From the NCBI RefSeq assembly GCF_904846315.1, contig NZ_CAJHAF010000001.1, positions 558,001 through 622,000 on the forward strand: a DNA stretch of 64,000 nucleotides, in the 5' to 3' direction. The notes beneath the pieces are model-generated. The model saw only the letters and a program-made list of their open reading frames with translations. It made no database searches and was not told where the DNA came from. The translations under genes were made by a program, and so were the position numbers. This DNA is from Psychrobacter jeotgali (GTDB lineage Bacteria > Pseudomonadota > Gammaproteobacteria > Pseudomonadales > Moraxellaceae). Numbering within the stretch: position 1 is the first letter of the stretch; each line of letters begins with the position of its first letter. Shown here one piece after another: positions 8,085-15,515 of the stretch.

Positions 8085-8138
8085 ATCCGACGAACGGCAG
8101 CTAAAATATTTTCGTTATTTAGCTACCGTTCGTCGGAT
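8085..8138. repeat. Long imperfect inverted repeat
   Basis: ATCCGACGAACGG, one mismatch, AGCTAAA is mirrored by TTTAGCT, one mismatch, CCGTTCGTCGGAT, giving 20 paired positions around a 12-nt loop. The core GACGAACGGTA occurs again near 7017-7027. It lies between the broken lipoprotein gene and the gene at 8227 and has no T tract after it. It may be a small repeat family, operator or mobile remnant. Confidence 0.6.
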
Positions 8139-8226
8139 TGCTAAAAATAAAACGTTTAGCCACTTATAATTTATGCACAACTTCTGGCTAACAGATGTTG
8201 CCACTTCAAATTATCAAGGAAAGCAT

Positions 8227-8895
8227 ATGAACAAGGAAATATTTAGTCTAGGTGTCATGCTAGGTTTATTGCTAAGTACGCCTGCTATGGCTGCTGATTA
8301 CAATCGCTTCTTATCGCCCAGCTCTTTGGGTAAAGATGTTAAGACCTTAAGCAGTCAATACAAGCTGGGTCTCAAGAAACAAGATAGCCAGAGCTATAGC
8401 AATAGCGATGCTTACGACTGCAACGTCAACGTGAGCGTCAATAGTCGTAATCTGATAACGCGTATTAAAATCTCTCCAAACACTGAAAAGTGTGATTATA
8501 AAGCCGCTTCAAGTGGCGTTAGTTTCAATTCACAAGCGACTAAAACAGTAGATATCCTTAACCAAGCTAAACTTAGCGAGATTAAGTTTATCCCCGGGTG
8601 CTTTAACTGTCCTTCTCGTATTGAGCTACCTGACAGCTTAGTGGTTAATAGAAGTCAAGATAACTACTACACCGAGTTTGAGATAGGTGGTTATAACAGT
8701 GAGTATCTTAAGTTTATGGGTGAGAAGTTACTTGGCAATTTTAGCGAGGATGACTACTATCCAACTATGGATAAACTTGAGACCAAGCTTGGGAGTAGTC
8801 CTAGCAGCTATAACCGTAAAGACTTCAAGCTTAAAGCGATTCAAACCTACGATCTTCAGCAGCAACCATGGAACTATACTATTGGTCTTAAATAG
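8227..8895 (+). CDS. Exported protein of unknown function
   Basis: 222 aa from the ATG at 8227 (AAGGAA about 7 nt upstream; a start at 8173 would place 18 extra residues before the signal peptide). The signal peptide MNKEIFSLGVMLGLLLSTPA ends at AMA before ADYNRFLS. The mature part has four Cys: one in DAYDCNVNV, one in NTEKCDYK and the CxxC of GCFNCPSR. It has no recognised domain. It is probably periplasmic. The next gene, an unrelated-looking lipoprotein, starts about 70 nt later in the same direction. Confidence 0.6.
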   Translation: MNKEIFSLGVMLGLLLSTPAMAADYNRFLSPSSLGKDVKTLSSQYKLGLKKQDSQSYSNSDAYDCNVNVSVNSRNLITRIKISPNTEKCDYKAASSGVSFNSQATKTVDILNQAKLSEIKFIPGCFNCPSRIELPDSLVVNRSQDNYYTEFEIGGYNSEYLKFMGEKLLGNFSEDDYYPTMDKLETKLGSSPSSYNRKDFKLKAIQTYDLQQQPWNYTIGLK

Positions 8896-8964
8896 CTGAG
8901 CGAAAAATTGTCTGATGACACTATAGTATTTAAATAATTAATAAAGAGATGGAGAGCTATCCGT

Positions 8965-9636
8965 ATGAGAACGATAATAAAAAGTCATTTTCGGACCATA
9001 ACACTAGCAGCAATAGTGAGCGCAGGCTTAGCTTTGTCAGGCTGTAGTGAGATGAATACAGTCATGACCGATTTGCAAAATTCGAGCACTTCAGCTGTAG
9101 CCAGTCAAAGTGTACCTCAAGTCAACAAGGTATCGCCAAAACCTACCGAAAAGCTGGATTTAGTTGGTCTAGTCGGCTGGTTTGAAGATAGCTGCGGGTT
9201 TGATAATAAGTCTTATACTGAGGGGACTCAAGAGAATCTGATTGGGAAAAGATTTGATGCTTTTAAAGAGACCTTTATGGAAGAACGATACACTCCTGAG
9301 AGTGGTTATAAAGCATACGTCAAACCTGATTATCGTAAGAACCTGCCAGCTGCCATTAATAATGTTATTCAAAATATCTCTGTAGTACAAGATAATCAGG
9401 GCGTACATTATTACGTTGATTTTATCAATGCGACTTATCGTGGCTATGACTTATCACGCTTAGAGCTGTTTTATCAGCCAGAGAGCGACTATATTTATGA
9501 TGTGCTCTATTTCAAGAATGACAATTTTGTAGAGTTAAAGCCGATATTTAAAACTACTATGGACGATTTAGATAACCTTCGAGGCGGTGAGTTTAATGTC
9601 AATAGTCGTTCGGTGATGTGTTATTTGGGGTTGTAA
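8965..9636 (+). CDS. Lipoprotein of unknown function
   Basis: 223 aa. The signal peptide with lipobox LSGC is at about residues 24-27 (GLALSGCSEMNTVMTDLQ), followed by a Ser/Thr/Pro linker and a globular domain from about residue 60 (LVGLVGWFEDSCGFDNKS). GGAGAG lies about 8 nt before the ATG. A strong intrinsic terminator follows at 9716. No known domain recognised. It belongs to the patch of five exported-protein genes between 5.1 and 9.6 kb. Confidence 0.6.
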   Translation: MRTIIKSHFRTITLAAIVSAGLALSGCSEMNTVMTDLQNSSTSAVASQSVPQVNKVSPKPTEKLDLVGLVGWFEDSCGFDNKSYTEGTQENLIGKRFDAFKETFMEERYTPESGYKAYVKPDYRKNLPAAINNVIQNISVVQDNQGVHYYVDFINATYRGYDLSRLELFYQPESDYIYDVLYFKNDNFVELKPIFKTTMDDLDNLRGGEFNVNSRSVMCYLGL

Positions 9637-9715
9637 GTTAATAGCATAGCTTTGCCTGTCAGAATCGACCAAACCCTAATATTACTCAAGCTGCCTGAGT
9701 ATTTCACAAAATCTT

Positions 9716-9763
9716 AAAAGCGGCGCTAAGTCATTTCTGATTTGACTTAGCGCCGCTTTTTTA
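9716..9763 (+). terminator. Rho-independent terminator
   Basis: The 15-bp perfect stem AGCGGCGCTAAGTCA/TGACTTAGCGCCGCT (9719-9733 and 9743-9757) is followed by a run of T. It ends the lipoprotein transcript. The remaining sequence up to 10030 is AT-rich with no gene visible. Confidence 0.85.
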
Positions 9764-10030
9764 TACTGGGTTATGCTAAGCACACCGTTCTTTTTTCCAC
9801 TAAATCTAATAATAGTACACCTTAAAAAATGACGATATTAACATCTAAACAGTAGACCTTGCTCAATTTTTATATACTGACAAAAGTCGGTAAATAATTC
9901 ATTCTATATAGTATACACCCATAGTCCTCGTAAAATAGCCTGCCTAACAATTAATCACCATTAGTGAGACAAAAAATTGAATTTAGAATAGTCCATAACC
10001 TAGAAAATAAATTGGTAGGTATTCCGCTAT

Positions 10031-10044
10031 ACTGTTTGTACAGT
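10031..10044. promoter_or_regulatory. Small palindrome just upstream of the PP2C gene
   Basis: ACTGTTTGTACAGT is a 14-bp palindrome (5-bp arms) directly after a TATACT-like -10 element and 23 nt before the ATG at 10067. It could be an operator; the protein is unknown. Confidence 0.3.
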
Positions 10045-10066
10045 TGAAAGTAATAAGCGAGCTGGT

Positions 10067-10924
10067 ATGACCGTGACTCAAAGCTACAAAATTCCAAATA
10101 TCAAGCCAACAATAGCTCAAGCTTGCGCCATTACCTTTTTAGGCAATGCTACTAATAATATTCAGCAAGATGCTTTTTACTTATTAGATGACTGGTATCA
10201 AGAAACTCTAGGCGTGACTGAGATTATGCCTGTCACACTGCCGTTCTGTTTGGCGGTGTCTGATGGCGTAGCGAGCTCCAATTATTCGCAGCATTGCTCA
10301 AAAGCTGTGGTCAAAGCGATTAAATCGTTATGGACAAGTCAACAAAACATAACGTCTGATAGCATTCATCATCTGCTCAATAAAACCAAGCATCTCTCTA
10401 AGCGTCATGGCGCAGCAGCAACTTTAGCTATGATTGTTAGCGAGTTAAACAGTGATAACACCATTAAGATAAAGATTACCCATGTCGGCGACAGTCGGGT
10501 TTATCTGCTACCTAAAGGTTCAAAGCACTGGGAATGCCTGACTCGCGACCACAATTTGTTGAATGAACTTATTGATGAGCAAGCACGGACAAGAGGCGAG
10601 CGAGTTGAGTTTGCAGAGTATAACCGCGAAGGCATGGCAGGGAGCTTATATAGTATTACGGAATGCTTTGCCTTAAGTGCTGACGATGATGGTCTAAGCT
10701 CTGAAGCGCCAGAAAGCGCCGTTCGCACTATAGATATTGAGTCCGGAGATTGTCTTGTGGTTTGCAGCGATGGTATTCATGATTTAGTAGCGAGTCATCA
10801 TTGGCAACTTATCGATACTCACACTGATCTGCAGGAGTGGTTACAAACGCTTCGGCATCAAGTGTATGAATCAGAAGGCAATGCTTATGACAATGGTACG
10901 GCTATTGTAGTGCGGTTTGATTAG
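10067..10924 (+). CDS. PP2C-family serine/threonine phosphatase
   Basis: 285 aa. It carries the metal-binding motifs of the family in order: NNIQQDA (about residue 36, equivalent to NQD), LAVSDGVAS (about residue 65, equivalent to the DGMGG aspartate), THVGDSRVYLL (about residues 140-150), LTRDH, CLVVCSDGIHD (about residues 230-240) and the C-terminal YDNGTAIVVRF (DN-T motif). Cytoplasmic, no regulatory domain or membrane segment. Expected to remove phosphate from Ser/Thr in proteins; the cognate kinase is not in the window. Its neighbours are a WYL regulator and a nuclease-family protein. Confidence 0.82.
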   Translation: MTVTQSYKIPNIKPTIAQACAITFLGNATNNIQQDAFYLLDDWYQETLGVTEIMPVTLPFCLAVSDGVASSNYSQHCSKAVVKAIKSLWTSQQNITSDSIHHLLNKTKHLSKRHGAAATLAMIVSELNSDNTIKIKITHVGDSRVYLLPKGSKHWECLTRDHNLLNELIDEQARTRGERVEFAEYNREGMAGSLYSITECFALSADDDGLSSEAPESAVRTIDIESGDCLVVCSDGIHDLVASHHWQLIDTHTDLQEWLQTLRHQVYESEGNAYDNGTAIVVRFD

Positions 10925-10987
10925 ACAAAGACATAAAACTGGCTAGTTAAGTGAAATTAAAACTCATAAAAATAAGACGAATTGATT

Positions 10988-12106
10988 ATGCCAAACCATC
11001 CAATCACCAGCTATAACAAATCAACACGCTTATTTGCGCTGTATCAATGTTTGCCCCGTGACGAAGCAAGCGCTATCTCATTGTCAGAGCTTATGACGGT
11101 TTATGGTTATGATGCTCACAAGTTTGATAATGAGCGCAAAAATTTAGAGAACGACCTAACAAGTCTCAATCAAATATTCAATGACGTCTTTCATAGCGAT
11201 GCTTTAAAGCGTTTGCCAGAATGGGGATCAAATATCAGAGGTAAGACGGCAAGGTTTTATATTGAGCCAAGCTTTAGTATCGATATCATCAATGAGCAAA
11301 CCGTGTTCTTTTGGCAGATGCTCGCCAACTATACCGCTAACTACTTGCCCGCTACTCTTAAGCAAAGTATCGACGATAAACTCACTCAATTAGATCGGCA
11401 AGATAAGCGAAGCTTTAATCAAAGTCAGCTGGGACAATGGCAAAGTCATATTATTACCTTGCCTAGCGTGATACAAGCACCTGCGCTTGATAAGGAGATA
11501 ATGGCTCAAATCCATCACGCCTTATTAAGCAATCAGCAACTAGCCATCACTTATCAAAAAAAGTGGAACAAGCATGCAGACGTTAGGATAGTTTATCCCA
11601 AAGGTTTGGTCTTTATCGATAACATGATTTACCTTACTGGCTTTTATCCCAAAGAAGATGATATTGACGACCAAAAGTTGTTAAAAGCACATCGTAACTT
11701 TGCTGTGAATCGTATTAAAAAAGCAAAAGTCATAGCAAAGTCGATTCCCGATTGGGTAGGGCGTGATGCTTTTACTTTAGAAAACTTGCGACAACTGGGC
11801 AAGCTCGAATTCAACGATGATTTAAAAATCAGTCTAGTTCTAAAAGTACAGAAGTATGCCTGCCAGCACCTCTATGAGCGCCCTTTATCGTTTGATCAAA
11901 CTATTATAGTTATTGATGACACTTGGAACGAGGTACACGCAACGGTTGCCAACACTCAGCGCTTGCAAGATTGGCTAGTGAGTATGTCGCAGCTGTCAGT
12001 GGTGATGGAGCCTGTCGAGTTAAAGGCGGTAGTTTATGAACGTCTGCAGAGTGGGATAGCGCTTTATGAAGAAGAAACCGATAAAAATATAAACGTTAAT
12101 CATTAA
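10988..12106 (+). CDS. WYL-domain transcriptional regulator
   Basis: 372 aa from the ATG at 10988; a TTG at 10982 would add two residues. The N-terminal part (about residues 8-60) is a winged-helix region (STRLFALYQCLPR ... LMTVYGYD). The middle and C-terminal parts show the WYL fold signature: LAITYQKKW, VYPKGLVFIDNMIYLTGFY and the basic FAVNRIKKAKV, then a WCX-like C-terminal domain. WYL proteins are ligand-sensing repressors or activators, often next to defence genes. It ends 12 nt before the nuclease-family gene, so the two form an operon, and it probably controls that gene. Confidence 0.78.
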   Translation: MPNHPITSYNKSTRLFALYQCLPRDEASAISLSELMTVYGYDAHKFDNERKNLENDLTSLNQIFNDVFHSDALKRLPEWGSNIRGKTARFYIEPSFSIDIINEQTVFFWQMLANYTANYLPATLKQSIDDKLTQLDRQDKRSFNQSQLGQWQSHIITLPSVIQAPALDKEIMAQIHHALLSNQQLAITYQKKWNKHADVRIVYPKGLVFIDNMIYLTGFYPKEDDIDDQKLLKAHRNFAVNRIKKAKVIAKSIPDWVGRDAFTLENLRQLGKLEFNDDLKISLVLKVQKYACQHLYERPLSFDQTIIVIDDTWNEVHATVANTQRLQDWLVSMSQLSVVMEPVELKAVVYERLQSGIALYEEETDKNINVNH

Positions 12107-12118
12107 GGAATATATATC

Positions 12119-13369
12119 ATGGAAAAGCTACAAAATCTGCTTAATGAAGTTATCAAAAAAACCGATGCTTTAAAAACGGCGCAAGCGCTCTATAGCCGGC
12201 AACTTGCGCCTAAGTTTAATACTTTTGACTATATCAATACTGATGAGCTAGGACTGAGCCGTATCTTAGCCGATCTACTAAACCCAAAAGGCAGTCATGG
12301 ACAACAAGAAAGTTTTTTACGATTGTTCATCGAGCATTGCTTGCCTAATCTTAATCAAGCCGCTAATTGGCAATCATTTATAGATCATATCAAAAAAACA
12401 AATGTTCTTGTAGAAGAAACCACGTGGAAAAGTGGTACAAGTAGGCGCATGGATATTTATCTAGAGTGTAAAGCTGACGGTACAAGCTATGGGATTTGTA
12501 TCGAGAATAAACCCTATGCGTCAGATCAATTTAAACAGCTACAGGATTATGCAAATGAACTTACTAATAGAAATCTGTCTCGATGGCATCTGATTTATCT
12601 TAATGAATACACTGATACGCCAAGTGAGCACAGTATCAACTCTAAAGAATTGCAAGCTTTAACAGCTAAAAATCAGTTTAGCGCGCTTAAATTTAGTGAC
12701 TTAATTGACTGGCTTAAAGCTTGCCAAGTTGAATGCCAAAATAATAGCGTCACCGAATTTTTAGCACAGTTAATAAAATTTATTCAAAAACATTTTATGG
12801 GAATTGAGGATATGAACATGGATAAGACAGTTTTAGAGGTAATGCAACAAAGTGATGAGAATATCGAAGCTAGTATTCAAATAGCAAATAATTTAAATGA
12901 GCTAAAAAAACAGCTGATACAGAAGCTTATACAAGACCTAAAAGCTGAGTTTTCAAAAAATTACGATAAAGGGTCTTACCAACTCGATATTAGTAACCTA
13001 GGAGACGGTAAAAATTATGAGCAAGTTAATTTGATAAGTCCTAGTTTCAATAATGGCTATATTTGCTTTGAGTTTCAGAGTGCAAATTTCGACAGACCAT
13101 GTCTAGGTTTTAAATTTAATACAAGAGCGGAAGTTAATTCATTTATCAACGCTGAGAACATGAAAACAGCACTAGAAAATAATTTAAGTAATAAAAAAAT
13201 TTGGAAGTCACCGCTTTGGCCGGCTGGCTATTATTTTTCTCCACAAGATTGGAGAAGTTCAAGTAAAGCATGGCTGATGATTAGAGATGGCGAAATGGCA
13301 AGTAAAATCATGAAGGAAATGGACGCAATGTTCCAAATTTTAAACGGCAATGGTTGTTTTAACGGTTGA
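12119..13369 (+). CDS. PD-(D/E)XK nuclease-superfamily protein
   Basis: 416 aa with AAGGA before the ATG. The N-terminal half matches the PD-(D/E)XK family typified by PF14281: LGLSRILADLLNPKGSHGQQ (about residues 45-64), FLRLFIEHCL, RRMDIYLE (catalytic Asp at about 118) and CIENKPYASDQFKQLQDYAN (the E-x-K pair at about 136-138). The C-terminal half (from about residue 235) is a separate unrecognised domain. Expected to cut nucleic acid; such proteins occur as stand-alone defence effectors beside WYL regulators, which is the arrangement here. Biological role not shown. Confidence 0.75.
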   Translation: MEKLQNLLNEVIKKTDALKTAQALYSRQLAPKFNTFDYINTDELGLSRILADLLNPKGSHGQQESFLRLFIEHCLPNLNQAANWQSFIDHIKKTNVLVEETTWKSGTSRRMDIYLECKADGTSYGICIENKPYASDQFKQLQDYANELTNRNLSRWHLIYLNEYTDTPSEHSINSKELQALTAKNQFSALKFSDLIDWLKACQVECQNNSVTEFLAQLIKFIQKHFMGIEDMNMDKTVLEVMQQSDENIEASIQIANNLNELKKQLIQKLIQDLKAEFSKNYDKGSYQLDISNLGDGKNYEQVNLISPSFNNGYICFEFQSANFDRPCLGFKFNTRAEVNSFINAENMKTALENNLSNKKIWKSPLWPAGYYFSPQDWRSSSKAWLMIRDGEMASKIMKEMDAMFQILNGNGCFNG

Positions 13370-13465
13370 TTTTGGTTTACTAGCAAAAACTACCAAGCAG
13401 CTTATAACGATTAGATAAATACGTGATATTAATTCTATTACCTTAAAGTTAAGGACAGCAAAATA

Positions 13466-15184
13466 ATGACAAGTATCAGTATCCAAGAGTATCTAGCTAA
13501 GCGAGAGCTACTTGGTGAGCAGACCATCGTAACAGAGGATACTAATCACATCGATCTCGACACTATGGACAAAGAGGCTTTGCAACAGGTCATCGACTGG
13601 GCGAAATCATGCAATATTCCAGAACATATTGTGCCTCATAATATGCAACAGCTTGCTAACCAAGAAACGTTGGATATACAGGCTTACACCCAGACTCTGC
13701 CAAAAGCACTTGGTAGTTTGACCGAGCTAAAAAGCCTATCTTTAAGAAACACAGAGTCATTACCAAATGGTGTAGAAGATAGGGTGCCTGATAGTATTAG
13801 TGATCTAATTAATCTTGAAGAGTTAAGCCTTGATTATGAGGACTATGCGTTTAATTTTGAAAGCTTAAATAAACTAAAAACCCTCAAGCATTTAACGCTC
13901 TGTTGTTACGATACAATTATGCTTCCCAATGAGCTAGAAAAACTGCGATGTAATATAAGGCTACATCTACGAAACAAGCAGGGTAGACTACCCGCTAACT
14001 TAGTTGATATTAAGAACTTAATTTATCTATCAATATATGATGTCAACCTAACGGTACTGCCAAGTAATATTGGCGCTTTGGATAGGCTCAAAATATTATC
14101 AGTGCATTGTCAAAATCTAAGCCATTTACCAGAATCCCTAGGCGCTCTAAGTCAGCTTTCTACTCTTAAAGTATCAAGTAATTGCCTAGATGAGATACCC
14201 GAAAGTATTGGTGATTTGACTAGTTTGACGAAGCTAAAAGTTAGCTGCGCAAATCTTGCTAGCTTACCGCAAAGTATGGCTCAGTTAAACAGACTTGAAG
14301 AGCTAAGTGTTTATAGCAATCAGTTAAAAGAAGTACCTCAAAGTATTGGTAGTCTTTCAAGTCTAACTAAACTCATAGTAAGAGGTGAAAGCCTTAGGTA
14401 TTTGCCTGAATCAATAGAGCTATTGAACCAACTAAATAAATTAGTGCTACCTAGCGACAAAATAAGGCAATTACCCAAAGGACTAGGGAGTTTGATCAAA
14501 CTTAGACACTTAGAGATTAACAGAGAGTTAACTACTAAAATTTCAAAGAGTTTGATCGACAGGTTTCGTAGCGGAGATTTGTATTTGAGCGGTGTGCCTG
14601 CTGCTGCTCTATATCAACCAAGCATGCATAACTTCCCATTATCTATCATTGGTTGCTTTATCATCAGCGATAGTTGGGATAAGCAGGATTTACTAAAATT
14701 AAAGGAGCGTATAGGAGCTTATTTTTTAGTAGGCTTACAAACAGATGATAATGAGTCTGAGCGCTTAGATATTGTAGAAGGCGTTGTTAGATGTCAGCCA
14801 GATGAAGTAAACGATGTTGTTAAACTGCTTGATGTAAATGCTGTAAGTAGCCTTATCGCTATAGATGTTGTAGATATCAAAAGTTTGTTCGAGCGTGACT
14901 ATTCATTTCAATTTATCCAAGCCAGCGCCACAGGGAAGTGTGAGTTAGATTTAATAAAATCAGCTACGCATGATTTGGTGAGTCAGGTTTCAAAAGTAAA
15001 TTATATCAAAAGATTATTACTTGCAACGCAGAGTGTGGAAAGTCTCTCACTAGATCATCTTTCGTATATATCAGAAACAGTTGAAAAGTCACTATCTATC
15101 GATGATGAATATATATATTACAGTGCAAGTATTGCTAACGGGGCTGATTGTTTCCGACTAAGGGCAATTTATTCTGAAGTATAA
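13466..15184 (+). CDS. Leucine-rich-repeat protein with FtsZ C-terminal-like domain
   Basis: 572 aa with AAGGACAG before the ATG. Residues about 75-360 hold roughly ten LRRs with the LPxSIGxLxxLxxLxV pattern (LPESLGALSQLSTLKV, IPESIGDLTSLTKLKV, LPQSMAQLNRLEELSV, VPQSIGSLSSLTKLIV). From about residue 455 the sequence changes: SLIAIDVVDIKSLFERDYSF, then ASATGKCELDLIKSATHDL, LDHLSYISETVEKSLSIDDE and SANGADCFRLRAI-like residues. This follows the FtsZ C-terminal domain pattern LINxDFADVxxxM ... GEASGENRAxEAAxxA ... LxEVxExAxxIxxxxDxxA. The preceding segment (about 405-450) may be a second degenerate copy. The FtsZ GTPase domain is absent. In frame after the stop lies a Cys-rich tail (15185-15313). 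Function unknown; a recognition (LRR) plus oligomerisation design is only an inference. Confidence 0.72.
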   Translation: MTSISIQEYLAKRELLGEQTIVTEDTNHIDLDTMDKEALQQVIDWAKSCNIPEHIVPHNMQQLANQETLDIQAYTQTLPKALGSLTELKSLSLRNTESLPNGVEDRVPDSISDLINLEELSLDYEDYAFNFESLNKLKTLKHLTLCCYDTIMLPNELEKLRCNIRLHLRNKQGRLPANLVDIKNLIYLSIYDVNLTVLPSNIGALDRLKILSVHCQNLSHLPESLGALSQLSTLKVSSNCLDEIPESIGDLTSLTKLKVSCANLASLPQSMAQLNRLEELSVYSNQLKEVPQSIGSLSSLTKLIVRGESLRYLPESIELLNQLNKLVLPSDKIRQLPKGLGSLIKLRHLEINRELTTKISKSLIDRFRSGDLYLSGVPAAALYQPSMHNFPLSIIGCFIISDSWDKQDLLKLKERIGAYFLVGLQTDDNESERLDIVEGVVRCQPDEVNDVVKLLDVNAVSSLIAIDVVDIKSLFERDYSFQFIQASATGKCELDLIKSATHDLVSQVSKVNYIKRLLLATQSVESLSLDHLSYISETVEKSLSIDDEYIYYSASIANGADCFRLRAIYSEV

Positions 15185-15313
15185 AAACTTGAGTATTGTG
15201 GTTACGTATGCCCAGTAGAAGTGCTGGCAGATATCCCTTATATGCGTGCAAAAGAGAGTTGGTGTTGTGAGATATGTGAATATGCCACGTGGCATGAGCA
15301 TAATAGTAAGTAA
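15185..15313 (+). other. In-frame, post-stop zinc-ribbon-like extension of the LRR protein
   Basis: Directly after the TAA of the LRR gene the same frame stays open for 42 codons, beginning KLEYCGYVC and continuing VLADIPYMRAKESWCCEIC to a second TAA. The Cys pairs suggest a zinc ribbon. The pattern EYCG...ADIPYxRxxESWxCExC is shared with the C-terminus of the protein at 26904-27218. Either the stop is a recent nonsense mutation, or it is read through at low level, or this is a fragment of another gene. It has no start codon with a ribosome site of its own. Confidence 0.55.
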
Positions 15314-15335
15314 ACAATAGATTTTATTACATAAT

Positions 15336-15368
15336 AAAAAACCAGATAACTTAGGTTGTCTGGTTTTT
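15336..15368 (+). terminator. Rho-independent terminator
   Basis: AAAAACCAGATAAC, loop TTAG, GTTGTCTGGTTTTT (one G-T pair) ends in a T run. It separates the LRR transcript from the cas operon. Confidence 0.8.
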
Positions 15369-15515
15369 ACTTGTAGCTTTCTAAATCGTAAAGGATTACT
15401 CGTAAATTCACTATTAAGTAGAATCTAAAAGAATAGACATCTAAACCAGTCAAACTGATTTGTTGTAAAAACTGATATAGTGTTTATCTTTTATGTTTTA
15501 CTGAGAAAACAAAAG

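Noticed and set aside
10031..10044. LexA/SOS box
   Set aside because: The palindrome has CTG-N6-CAG spacing, not the CTG-N10-CAG of LexA sites, and Moraxellaceae commonly use other SOS regulators.
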